The notes under the pieces are model-generated. The model was not told the DNA's origin, did no database searches, and worked only from the letters and a program-made list of their open reading frames with translations. A stretch of 64,000 nt of DNA, taken from the NCBI GenBank assembly GCA_963691705.1, contig OY829537.1, positions 69,337,352 to 69,401,351 on the forward strand, read 5' to 3'. Positions within the stretch are counted from its first letter, which is position 1. Each line of letters opens with the position of its first letter. Both the position numbers and the translations under genes were made by a program. Source of the stretch: Viola odorata (lineage: Eukaryota; Streptophyta; Magnoliopsida; Malpighiales; Violaceae). Positions 55,451 to 64,000 of this stretch are shown piece by piece.

Positions 55451-57784
55451 TTACGGCCTTGGCATGCTGCTATCCCCCTCGTTATGCCGTGGCCTCTTCG
55501 CTTGACGGTAGCCCTCTTCCGTGAGGAACCCGGACTTTTGCTTGAAGAGGCGGATGATGGCATCAGCGTCAAAGAAATGGCGGCCGTGACGCTCAATGAA
55601 ACAGTCGGCCATGAGGCCTGCAGTTTGTTCCATAAACCATTTGCACTTGTCCGTCGTTTCCTCCGTAAGAGCGGCATTCTTACTTTGCTCCGCTTGAAGG
55701 GCGGCATCCCCTGCGGCCTGGTGTCCTTTGGCCTCTTCCAACTCTTTCCTCGCAACTCCCAAACTAGTTTCCACACTTTGTCACTCTTCAACACTCTTCC
55801 TCAGCTCCTCTTGAGTTTTATGAAGTTCCCTTTGGTACTTGCTGATTTCTTCCAAAAGCTGGTGATTAGTGTTACGCCATTCCTGGGAGGAAGATTGGAG
55901 AGAGCTCATTCGTCTCGTCACATTCCTAGACCAGTAATGGAAACCCTGAAAGCTAGAGAACAGCTGGGTCCTTATCTGCTGCAGTTGCTCGCCCTCGGCA
56001 ACAGAGAGAAAGGCCTGCTCCTCCTCCTCAACCGACATCAGATGCCCTGCCAGATAGGCGGACGTCGCTAGGGAGTTGTCGCCCCCCAATGCTGGGAACC
56101 CGCGCTGGCAAATGTTACTTAAATCAACTTGATGGGTGGTGGCTCCGCTAGAGAGTATAGTGCTTAGGTCAGCCACCATGCGCGGAGTGTCCACCGGGGG
56201 AAGAGAGGGAGAGACTGTCTGAACAGTAGTAGGAATGAAGAAGACGTCAGGAGGGGACGGAGGGGAACGATGAGACGGTCCAGCGTCAATATTGAAACCG
56301 TCGGTTGGTAGGGAAGGAAAGTCCTCCTCTGCAAGATCCTCCAGGAAGTCCAAGGGATTGCCAGGTGGAGGAGATGACGCGGTAAAAGAAGAGTGAAGCG
56401 GCGCAGAGGTAGCCCCGTTCCCTGCCAGACCAGGGCCTTGATGACCCGCCAAGGGGCCGGTATTGGTGAGGCCGCCTTGCCTCTCCTGACCAGCGGCAAA
56501 GTCGGTCGCTGAAGCTGAGTCCTCATTAAGACGCGGTCGCTTAGGGTCAAGGATACTCGACAAATCCATGCCGTCGCGCGAAGGAGTAGCAGAAGAGGCA
56601 ACAACAACGGTATCCTACGTGCAAAAGAAATAGGGGAATTAAGAAACAGACACAAAATACATAGACAGAGAAAATTTTGTGAAAAAACCACCTGAACAGG
56701 AGGACGGATAGGAGCGATAACGCGAAGGCGGAGAGTCCTTTTCTTCTTTCTTGCAAGGGGAGGACAAGAAGATGACGCTCGAGTAAGAACAACGATAGGG
56801 GAGGAAATTGGCTCAGCAGTTGATGTGGCAGTAGCCTCCGCTTGAGGAAGAGAAGAGGACTCAGGTGCAGAAGCGGACGCGTGCGTGGTGTCAGTCACGG
56901 CACCAGCCGAGGTGGCAGAAAGAGCCCTTTTTTCTCTCTTCTGCTGAGCTATTTTCTCTCTTTTCTTGATGCAGTCAGGTTTCCACCCGGCGGGAGGATC
57001 GGTAGAAATAAGAAATGAATGTTAGAGTTAGTATTGGCATGGAACAGTGAACAAAGGGACGGTGCTCACTTTGAATGCAATTCTGGATGTCACCCCGGCA
57101 CGCGAGTTCGCGAGTGCGAACACCAGGAATCCTCGACAGGTTGAGCAGCTTGTCCAGCCAGCCTTGGTCAACTAGTCCTAACTCTGGCTTGCCACCCCAG
57201 GCAGCGTCTCTGACGACAAGATTAAACCCGCTCCGCCACAAAGGCTGGGGCAGATTGATGATGAAGAATCCTTTCTTCCAAGCATCAATAGAAGATTCAA
57301 GGAATAACAGCTTCCAGGTAAAGGGGTTTAGAGCTTCAACATCGTAGCGAGGTGATATCGCTATGATGCCGTTGTTATGGTGGTACAATTGAAAAAGAGA
57401 GCGAAGTAATAACAAGGAAGGAGATTCATTCTCTATAAATCTACAGAGGGCAATATAAGTATAAATGCCACAATAGGCATTTGGACTCAATTGGGCAGCA
57501 TTCAGATCAAATTCAGAGAATAACTCGGCAATTAAAGGATCTAGAGGCAACCGAAAACCATAATGAAACATTTTGGCATAAAGAACCCTACGGTTGCCAG
57601 GTAATTCGCTATTAAAGCGAAGGGACTTTGGGGCAACTTCAGTAGAATACCCCTCTAGCTGGTCGAGAGTAGCATTATAGCTCTGCAGGCGCCGTCGAAG
57701 GACGGCGGTGGAAGCAATGGTGGAAACAGTAGTATCAATATCCCCCTCCCCAGCAGAGCGGGGATAGAGGCGATTACGAGCCAT
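55451..57784 (-). pseudogene. E2 aORF2: antisense plant-transposon-domain protein, 3 exons (~728 codons)
   Basis: Exons 57070-57784, 56692-56999 and 55451-56614. Donors ATTCAAA|GTGAGC and GTTCAG|GTGGTT; acceptor GCACGTAG|GATACC. The exon 2 acceptor reads CCG instead of CAG, which may block splicing. Exon 1 (715 nt) carries ELPGNRRVLYAKMFHYGF, SPNAYCGIYTYIALC, SPRYDVEALNPFTWKL and AWKKGFFIINLPQPLW, a domain like the 'putative gypsy type transposon' family. Exon 2 is basic, with KKREKIAQQKREKR and ARKKKRTLRLR. Exon 3 is Pro/Ser-rich, then coiled coil (YQRELHKTQEELRKSVEE). One TGA at 55781-55783, then frame to AKRPRHNEGDSSMPRP. Paralogue of aORF1. Function unknown; nuclear from basic patches is a guess. 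Confidence 0.72.
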
Positions 57785-57949
57785 GTGCAAGGTTAAAAGA
57801 ATGATAGAGAGGAAGGTACCTGTGGTGAGAAGAAGATCGAAGCACCCGGGCGGCGGCAGAACATAGGAGGAAGAAGAGGAATTGTCTTTTCTTTCTTTTC
57901 GTTTTTCAAAAGAGAAAGGTAACAAAAGATAAAGAGAAAGCACATGGGG

Positions 57950-57957
57950 GTTTTATA
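57950..57957 (-). promoter_or_regulatory. TATA box of E2 aORF2
   Basis: The minus strand reads GGTTATAAAACC, 166 nt upstream of ATG 57784. E1 has the equivalent at 652-659 with the same spacing. The adjoining CCTTA/CCTTTAGGGTTATA context is shared. Confidence 0.65.
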
Positions 57958-58002
57958 ACCCTAAGGACTAAAGGGAACGACGGGTCAAGTGATCGTAGTG
58001 TG

Positions 58003-58178
58003 TGACGTGTCGAGGGCAAAGAGACGCGGGAAGTGGGTGCAATCCCTGAGGAGCGAAAAGACATGCTCAGCCCGCTAGTCTTTTAGCGTTCCCCTTTGAT
58101 GACACGTGGGCTCAAAGCATCATGATTGTCTCCCCCGTATCAAATAAAAGGAGTCAGAGCATTAAATGCTCTGAAAAG
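58003..58178 (-). promoter_or_regulatory. Upstream promoter elements of E2 aORF2
   Basis: TGACGTGT (58003-58010), the CACGTG G-box (58103-58108) and ATTAAATGCTCTGAAAAG (58161-58178) occur in the same order and similar spacing upstream of E1 aORF2 (714-721, 832-837, about 889-906). Confidence 0.5.
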
Positions 58179-58463
58179 GGCGCAGTCAAACCCGGCGCAA
58201 AGGAGCGGCAAGATGTAATGCCACGGCATGCAAGAGGCAAAAGTGCGAAGAAAATGTAGTCAAGCGGCATGTGATAAAAGGCGACATCGCTAAGAAGCAC
58301 GCATTATTCGGTCAATATTACAGGATCTGTTAATTATTACAAGTAAGGAGGCAACGTCAAAGTCCAAATGGGAAAAATAATACAACAAGGGAGTAAGCAA
58401 AGAAGCGACACCGACAACCATGCGGCATCGAATGAGCCCTTCTCAGGCACTGATCCACTACTC

Positions 58464-60614
58464 TTATTTCGAGGAGAGGAAACCCTCTTGGCTCTCGTCA
58501 ATCTCTTTCATCATGGCGGAGGCATACCTGGCGACCTCAGCGGGGTCAGCGAACCTGCCGCGGTGCTGATCTGTCACTCCGGCGATAAAGGCTTGTTCAG
58601 TCTTCTTCTTCCACCAGGTCACCTTCTTGAAAGCTTTCGATAGGTCCGCATCACGGGAGGATACCTCCTCAAGAAGGAATGAGTTCTTCTTCCTCTCTGC
58701 CACCAACTCAGCCTCTAAAGCTTCAACCTGAGCTTTTCCTTTAGATCTTTCCCTAGAAAGGTCAGCGCGGCACTCGCGCAGTTCGGCCTGAGCGCGTTTG
58801 TGGAGTCGCGACAGCTCCTCTACCTTTGCTAGGGCACCATAGTTTTGAGATTGTGTAGCACGAGCCTTGATGACGTAATGAAGTTGTCGAAAGGCAGCAA
58901 GGCAGTTGTTCATGACGCGCACATACTGAACTTCGGGAGGAAGTTGCAGTAGCCTACTCTCCTCCTCGGAGGCGCGAATAATTTTGCAAGCCAAGATAGT
59001 CGTGGGCTGATCTTGCGATAAGGGGTCTGATATACCCAGGGCACGGAACCCGTCAGTCCCAAATTTCGACAGATTTAGCCGGTGAGAGGGGGCCCATTGA
59101 GGCCCGTCACGGGAAAGATCAGCATCAAAGCAAGGGGCAGAGATACCGCCTGATCCCCCGATGTCTCGAATTGAAGTAAGGAATAACGGGCAAGGGGACT
59201 TCGGGGGAGAGTGAGAAGAACCAGGTCCGCTTGGGACGGAGGGACGCACGCCAGGAATACAAGGGCCAATGGGCGAGTGTGGAGGCTCCATGACAGGAGT
59301 GGAATTTACAGAGGATGGTGGCATCGTCACGGTAGAGGAGGTCTTGTTGAGGGCAACCAGCCCCAGAGTCGAGGAAGCGCCACCCAGTGAAGCAGCACCC
59401 TCCATAGTGGTATCGGGAGAAGCGGTAGTCTGGGAAGTGACGGTAGTTGCGGCGTCGCTTGGAGGAGATTGAGCAGCCATCTTGGTCACTTAAGCTTCGC
59501 TGGCTTTCCTTAGTTTCTTTCGTTGAGCTGAGGAAGCCGGGCGGAGGCTCAGTTCCGTGTCCATGTCCTCGACTCCGTAGGAGAAAATCTTTGTCTCAGT
59601 CACTGGCAAACCTGACCCGAACCTCTTCTTCCGACTGGGTAACCAGTTCTCCACGAAGCGGGAAGTGCGAAAGGAGGAACCGCTTTCCCTGGAAAGAATC
59701 TCGTCTAAAGCTCTTTTCTTTATGGGCATACGGTGATCAGCTCGAGCCCCAGCAGAAGTAGAGGGAGCAGTCGTTGAAGGGACGACAACCTTGTGAGGAG
59801 CGTCACCTTCGGAGAGCGGTCGAGCGATGGTCTCCCCTGTGAAAAGTTATGTTAGTAAACAAGGGGTAAGCAAGGCAGCGGCGAAGCTCAAAAGCTCACC
59901 TATGGTACACTCAGTTAAAGGCATGTACAAGGCAAAGTTTCGGATCTGGAAAAAGGACTCCATCTCCAGTAAGGCGTTGGCCTGATCTAACTCTTCCCTA
60001 GACAGAGGCGCTGGCCTCGCCCAATCAACCACCTCCAGGTTGAAATCAGGACGCCACAGGCGAGAGGGCAATTCGACAACGAAGAAACCGCTTTTCCAGC
60101 TTTTGACGTCCCCCTCAAATCCTCGAAATTTCTGCCAAAAAGGCCTCACTAGAGCATCATCCCATCTTGGAATAATATTAATGAAGCCGTCGCGAAAAAC
60201 CAGAGTCAAGAACTTGCGAAATAAAGCGACAGAGGGAGCAAGAATATCTTTTAATTCGCAAGCACGAAGGAAGGCGTAGATGCAACTCCATGAGGAAGGG
60301 GTAATCTGCGCAGGGTTAAGCTTGTGCTCGCGCAACACACGCTCTAGCGTGTCATGAACTGGGAGGCGGAACCCATATTGAAACATCTTAAAATAAAGAA
60401 TCCTATGCGTTTTCCAGAGCCGACTATGAAGCCTTATAGTGTCAGAAGGAATAGTGGGGCGATAGCCGCAGGGGAAGGTAATATTATTGCTTTCCAGTTC
60501 GAGGCGTAAGACAGTAGGGCAAGTAAAGATGCTAGGGGTGTTTTCAAGCTCGGGATATCGAGAAATTGGCCTAGGGGTAGCTAAAGAGCTAGATTGAGAT
60601 CTCGTGCGAGGCAT
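58464..60614 (-). pseudogene. E2 aORF1: antisense plant-transposon-domain and coiled-coil protein, 2 exons (~695 codons)
   Basis: Exons 59900-60614 and 58464-59836; donor CCATAG|GTGAGC, acceptor TTTCACAG|GGGAGA. ATG 60612-60614. Exon 1 is 715 nt, the same length and phase as aORF2 exon 1, and carries TPSIFTCPTVLRLELES, LYFKMFQYGFRLPV, SSWSCIYAFLRAC, IPRWDDALVRPFWQKF and FFVVELPSRLWRPDF. Exon 2 has MPIKKRALDEILSRESGSS, then one TAA (59490-59492). The same frame continues through a Ser/Thr/Pro-rich part to a coiled coil (SREKSKGKAQVEALEAEL) and WWKKKTEQAF. Stop at 58464. One nonsense change from open. Same plant-transposon family as aORF2; function unknown. Confidence 0.75.
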
Positions 60615-60875
60615 GATAGATAAAGCAGCAAAGGAAAATCAAAAACAAGATCGAGCAGAATACCTTGAAAGAGAGAAGACTGAAATTAATAGGCGACTCA
60701 TCTGGATGCGGACGAGAGAATTTCCTCCGAGCGAGCGAAAAATGAAGAGAGTTCTGAAGTATAAAAAGGAGCAAAGAGGTACGAAGAAGGAGCGTTTTTC
60801 CTTTTAAAAGAGACAGTGGAAAAGTCAGACAGAAGGGCAACCTATCACAGCGAGACACGTACGGGGCAAATGGGA

Positions 60876-60881
60876 CACGTG
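60876..60881. promoter_or_regulatory. G-box upstream of E2 aORF1
   Basis: GACACGTGGAAAG, about 262 bp upstream of the ATG; counterpart at 3185-3190 in E1. The nearest TATA-like stretch is TTTTAAAAGG near 60802; weak. Confidence 0.4.
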
Positions 60882-61132
60882 GAAAGACCCTGACAGAAAC
60901 TTAAAGTCAAGCGCTCGCCTCGAATGTCGTAAAAGAAAGACTCGTTAATTACAAGAAACCCCACAAAGATGGTCGTATGAAGCGACAATTGGCTGACCAG
61001 CGGCAGTTATCCTATGGGGCGGCGATTATAACAAAAGTGAAAAGAAAAAGGCAAATGACATTTCGTTTCATTTCATTCTGTTTTATTCATTGAAAGAGAA
61101 AGCCAGCGGCATCTACAATAAGTGCTACATCA

Positions 61133-61621
61133 TCAGTCTTCGTCCGCCCAGTGTATGTCATAAACATAATCATAATCTTCCGGAGACGATGGCGACCCAC
61201 TGTTATAGAAAGGAAAGGGCTCGCCAATCTCGAAAGGCCTTTTACCAAGCCCAGTCGCGGAACCTGTCATAGGCGCAGTTTCCTCCTTTGAAGCGGCGTG
61301 GTAGCTTTCCTCCAGGGTCGGGGTAACCAGTCCTGTGGCGGCATCTTGCATAGAAGTCCTGTCCTTGGGAAAAGGATAAGGGACGGATGGTGACGCTTCA
61401 TCCTTTTGCCGCAGCGAAAGGTAGTGAGGTTCAAAGTCGGCAAAGAAGGATTCAAAAGATTGCTTCTTTGTTTTCTTCAATCTCTTGCGACCCCGACACT
61501 TTACGGAATGTCTGGCAGGCCTCCAAGGGGGTGAGAGTGGAGGATTGTCGGAGTCGGGAGAAGTGGGAGGAGTCGGAGGAGAATCGCGAGCGGCAGTATA
61601 CAAAAAATGAGAGTCAGCCAT
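61133..61621 (-). CDS. E2 aORF3: small Ser/Pro-rich protein with basic cluster and acidic tail, 162 aa
   Basis: Intact from ATG 61619-61621 to stop at 61133. Head RDSPPTPPTSPDSDN (residues ~11-25), basic cluster RGRKRLKKTKK (about 43-53), then FGDE-poor linker, and acidic tail SPEDYDYVYDIHWADED. Ser-Pro and Thr-Pro pairs could be phosphorylation sites. The same three parts are kept in E1 (3420-3878). No family recognised. A longer in-frame extension upstream (to 61924) starts at a non-ATG codon and covers the promoter, so the ATG is preferred. Confidence 0.7.
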   Translation of the reverse strand: MADSHFLYTAARDSPPTPPTSPDSDNPPLSPPWRPARHSVKCRGRKRLKKTKKQSFESFFADFEPHYLSLRQKDEASPSVPYPFPKDRTSMQDAATGLVTPTLEESYHAASKEETAPMTGSATGLGKRPFEIGEPFPFYNSGSPSSPEDYDYVYDIHWADED

Positions 61622-61687
61622 GGAAATATCAGTAAGAGTGAGAAGAAAGAAGAAAGAAGATGAACAGAGAAAGAAAGGAAGAGCCCC

Positions 61688-61695
61688 ATTATATA
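61688..61695 (-). promoter_or_regulatory. TATA box of E2 aORF3
   Basis: The minus strand reads CGGCTATATAATGGGG, 67 nt upstream of the ATG; equals the E1 spacing. Confidence 0.62.
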
Positions 61696-62170
61696 GCCGA
61701 GGTGAGGAAGCGTGCCTGCCTTTTTGCGTATTATCGAGGACAATTAATGCTATCAGAGATAACATCTGATTGGGGGGAAAATCTGACTCCGCAACTGTCA
61801 AAAATCTGCACCAACCAGGAGGCACCGAAATCGTTGCCCAATCCGTTAACACTGAAAAACGGCGCAAAATATATTCAGAACGGATGCGATATGGGAAAAT
61901 CGTCATTATGAGCCAGGTAGGCAAATAAAGTTACGGGATCCCAAGGGACACCAAGTTCACAATAAGTGAGAATAAAAGTTGTTTTCTAAGAAAGACGATA
62001 TGAGAAAGAAGAAAAATATTGACAGCGCGGCAAGTGAATAAAGGAAAGCATATTTATTTACTTAAAGAGCTCAGCGGCCCGAGATTACAAAAAGGCCTAA
62101 CAGCCCGGAGTTACAAAAGGTGGCCCCAGAGGAGCACAGAAAGACACGCCAAGAGGATCCCCATCGCTGG

Positions 62171-62557
62171 TCAGGCATTCGACCCAGCGTCATCATCTTT
62201 CCACTCCAGAAAAGTAATTTCCCTCAGGGCATCCGCAAGAGCCATCAGTTCAGAGGAATAGGCCCTCATGCCCTTCAGGCAGCATCCCAGCAAGTCCTTC
62301 CTATTCTGTAGCGTTGACATCAGCAGCTGAATTTGAGAAACAGCCACTGACAGCTTCACCGCTTTCTCCACGGGACTGAAATCCTCCAGGGTAACAGCAG
62401 CCTGTCTAGCTTGCAGGGGAGTCAGCATCCCCTGGAGCTCTAGTATATCCTCCGAGGTCTTAACGCTCAGCGAACACAGGAAATCGGTGTCTGCCTGAGT
62501 TAGGTTCCTCGGGGCATGGGTTTTGGAGAACAGGAAGTTTTTGGTGACTTCGTCCAT
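62171..62557 (-). CDS. E2 aORF4: 128-aa helical protein
   Basis: Intact from ATG 62555-62557 (MDEVTKNFLFSK) to the stop at 62171. Conserved blocks with E1: QAD-DFL, KTSEDILELQGM, EDFSP-E, AVSQI, RKDLLG-CLKGMR, SSEL and the end DDDAGS. About 62% identity by eye over the whole length. The heptad-like hydrophobic pattern suggests helices; no known family recognised. It is the first antisense gene next to the 3' LTR and could be read from its own TATA or from LTR antisense activity. Confidence 0.7.
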   Translation of the reverse strand: MDEVTKNFLFSKTHAPRNLTQADTDFLCSLSVKTSEDILELQGMLTPLQARQAAVTLEDFSPVEKAVKLSVAVSQIQLLMSTLQNRKDLLGCCLKGMRAYSSELMALADALREITFLEWKDDDAGSNA

Positions 62558-62638
62558 GAAAAGAAGAGAGATAAGGAAACTTGAAGAGAGAGGTGAAAAG
62601 GCTGTGAGAGTTATGAAGCAAGTGCAAAAGGAAAGGCC

Positions 62639-62646
62639 TACTTATA
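62639..62646 (-). promoter_or_regulatory. TATA box of E2 aORF4
   Basis: The minus strand reads GTCTATAAGTAGGCC, about 82 nt upstream of the ATG, within 150 bp of the 3' LTR. Confidence 0.55.
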
Positions 62647-62786
62647 GACTTCGGAAAAAGGCATTTCAAAGATATACCTTTATCGATTCTCGAGCCCTCA
62701 TTAGGGCAGAAACCTTTGAAGGGGCAGGACCGGAGACGCGGTGATAGCCCTTGGTAAACACTCGAGCTAGTTTTCATTTGGGCATA

Positions 62787-63319
62787 TGATAACTATCGAT
62801 ACCACAGAAGCGGCATCTCCACTACCCCGCCGGGTGACCCGGCCAGCATACTGTACCCGCCGCGGGAGATGAGGCCCTGTTCTGACCGCCCTTAGTCTGG
62901 CGACCGACCCTGGGATGGTCAACATCAGCGGGGGGGCTCTCATGCGGCATCCGCACGGCGGCATCCCATCCCAGGTCATCTATGACGTCACTCCGCATGA
63001 CGTCATCCCACATGACAACACGCAAGGCCACCCCAGCGACATATATCACCCCAGCGACACCTGCCAGGGACTGTTCCCATCCCCTGTTGGTACACTCCTT
63101 CCTTTGCCTATAAATACCCTCACCTTTTCAGACAAGAGGGTAAGCCTAAGATAGCGTACTGAACCCCTGCCATTTTGACTACCTGCACTGACTTTGGCAT
63201 CGGAGTGTTTACGCCGGAGACCCCCTCCGGCGCTTTGCAGGTGACGAAGACCCCAGTACGGTGTTCCTGACCAGCCCAGATCAGGCCGATCCTGCTCAGT
63301 ATCCCCCAGACTCTTATCA
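62787..63319 (+). repeat. E2 3' LTR (533 bp)
   Basis: Same ends as the 5' LTR. Carries a 16-bp expansion around the TGACGTCA sites and about two dozen, mostly transition, substitutions. I did not find a convincing polypurine tract immediately before it. Confidence 0.93.
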
Positions 63320-64000
63320 CCTCGATCGCTAATGATCCCACGAGGAACTCCAAACCGAGTCAAAATGTTGGATTTAAAGAAGGATATAATAATTTTAGCA
63401 TCATCTGTTCGAGTGGCTTTAGCCTCTACCCATTTAGGGACATAATCAACAACTAACAGAATGTAAGAATTACCTCCAGAATTGGGAAAAAGGCCCCATA
63501 AAATCAATACCCCAGAGATCAAATATTTCACATGACATTATAGGATTCATAGGCATATGACTTCTATCACTAATATTACCTATTTTCTAGAATTCTTCAC
63601 ATTCTTGGCAGAATCTTTTGCTATCTTTAAATAAAGTGGGCCAATAGAAACCTACTTCTAAAACCTTATAGGTATTTTTCTTCCCACTAAAATATCCATC
63701 GTTAAGAGAAGTGTGACAATGATATAAGACGAAAGGAATTTCATTTAATTGTACACACCTTCTTAGAAATTGATCTGGCCTTATTCTTCACATGTAAGCA
63801 TCATCCCAGATATAATTCCTTGAGTCTCTTTTAATTTTGGCTTTCTGAAAAGAAGTTAACTCACCATAGTATTTACCCTTGGCTAAGTAGTTTGCGATGT
63901 GGTGGTACCATAAAGGTAACCCTTTTACAAGGAATAGATACTCATCGGGGAACTCATCAACTACAGGCTCTGTCTCTTTGCTTATCAACCTACTCAGATT
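63320..64000 (-). pseudogene. Athila B, part 2: integrase N-terminal half and RNase H end
   Basis: Continues Athila B after E2. ISDRG (the second catalytic Asp region) is exactly at the insertion point. [20 protein letters not shown] (63430-63500), then the zinc-finger region (about 63590-63770) and RNase H tail near 63960 follow. It extends past the window edge. Confidence 0.78.

Larger units (their letters stand above)
46955..63319 (+). mobile_element. E2: complete Tat-lineage Ty3/gypsy element with antisense gene cassette (16.4 kb)
   Basis: 5' LTR 46955-47471, PBS 47474-47491, gag-pol 47557-53432 on plus, tandem repeats 53489-55060, antisense genes 55451-62557 on minus, 3' LTR 62787-63319. 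TSD CCTCG at 46950-46954 and 63320-63324. Pol carries a second, complete RNase H after the usual one, the mark of the Tat lineage (Ogre, Retand and relatives). The LTRs differ by about two dozen substitutions and a 16-bp indel. Confidence 0.93.

Noticed and set aside
60661..60672. Possible 5' leader intron donor (CTTTCAAGGTATT, minus strand) in aORF1, also in E1
   Set aside because: Conserved, but only about 50 nt lie between it and the ATG, too short for a plant intron, and no acceptor is shared.
61622..61924. N-terminal extension of aORF3
   Set aside because: Starts at a non-ATG codon and covers the conserved TATA region; the E1 copy has no matching extension.

Overview
The window is plant nuclear DNA, almost certainly from a flowering plant and probably a eudicot; the species cannot be fixed from sequence alone. 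Evidence: one spliced host gene with GT-AG introns, and about 80% of the bases in plant transposon lineages (Ty3/gypsy Tat, Athila and CRM-like chromovirus, plant mariner-like DD39D elements, PIF/Harbinger-like and hAT-like elements). There is no prokaryotic signal. The nesting is what one expects of pericentromeric or other repeat-rich heterochromatin. Layout, left to right: 1-5391 is the 3' part of a Tat-lineage retrotransposon (E1) ending in its 3' LTR, inserted in the gag zinc knuckle of a minus-strand CRM-like element (5392-8516). A 112-bp reverse-transcriptase scrap (8517-8628) separates that from a mariner-like element, MLE1 (8629-12398, minus). MLE1 is broken by a PIF/Harbinger-like element (9399-11809) that itself carries a ~1-kb foldback (10336-11385). 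A second mariner-like element, MLE2 (12870-18697, plus), lies head to head with MLE1. It contains a solo LTR (13702-15245, TSD GCTCT) and a divergently arranged pair of paralogous 120-codon ORFs (16615-16977 and 17514-17876). 18825-23993 holds the only confident host gene, a three-exon, 824-aa FUSC-family membrane protein on the minus strand, with a small MITE-like element in its 2.6-kb first intron. 24060-25598 shows nothing recognisable. 25599-64000 is a nest. A plus-strand CRM-like element (CRM2, LTR plus gag-protease) is cut at 29360 by a minus-strand Athila element. The Athila 3' LTR is split by a nearly complete CRM-like element (CRM3, 29796-37354, TSD CTAAC), and its RNase H region by a hAT-like non-autonomous element (43660-44613). 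At about 45475 the Athila pol joins abruptly to a second Athila copy. The integrase of that second copy is split by a complete 16.4-kb Tat element (E2, 46955-63319, TSD CCTCG). The most interesting content is in E2 and, in diverged form, in E1. Downstream of a conventional sense gag-pol (with dual RNase H) and a 36-bp minisatellite, E2 carries a ~7-kb antisense cassette of four genes: two long paralogous spliced genes (aORF2, aORF1) and two short ones (aORF3, aORF4). The same order, protein sequences, first-intron donor (seen for aORF1 in both copies), TATA boxes and G-boxes recur in E1, although its LTR is clearly diverged. Antisense ORFs in Tat elements are known. A four-gene, multi-promoter, intron-containing antisense locus kept in two diverged elements would be worth formal description. 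All retroelement gag-pol genes here carry stops or frameshifts, so this is a fossil nest; several antisense ORFs are still open or nearly so.
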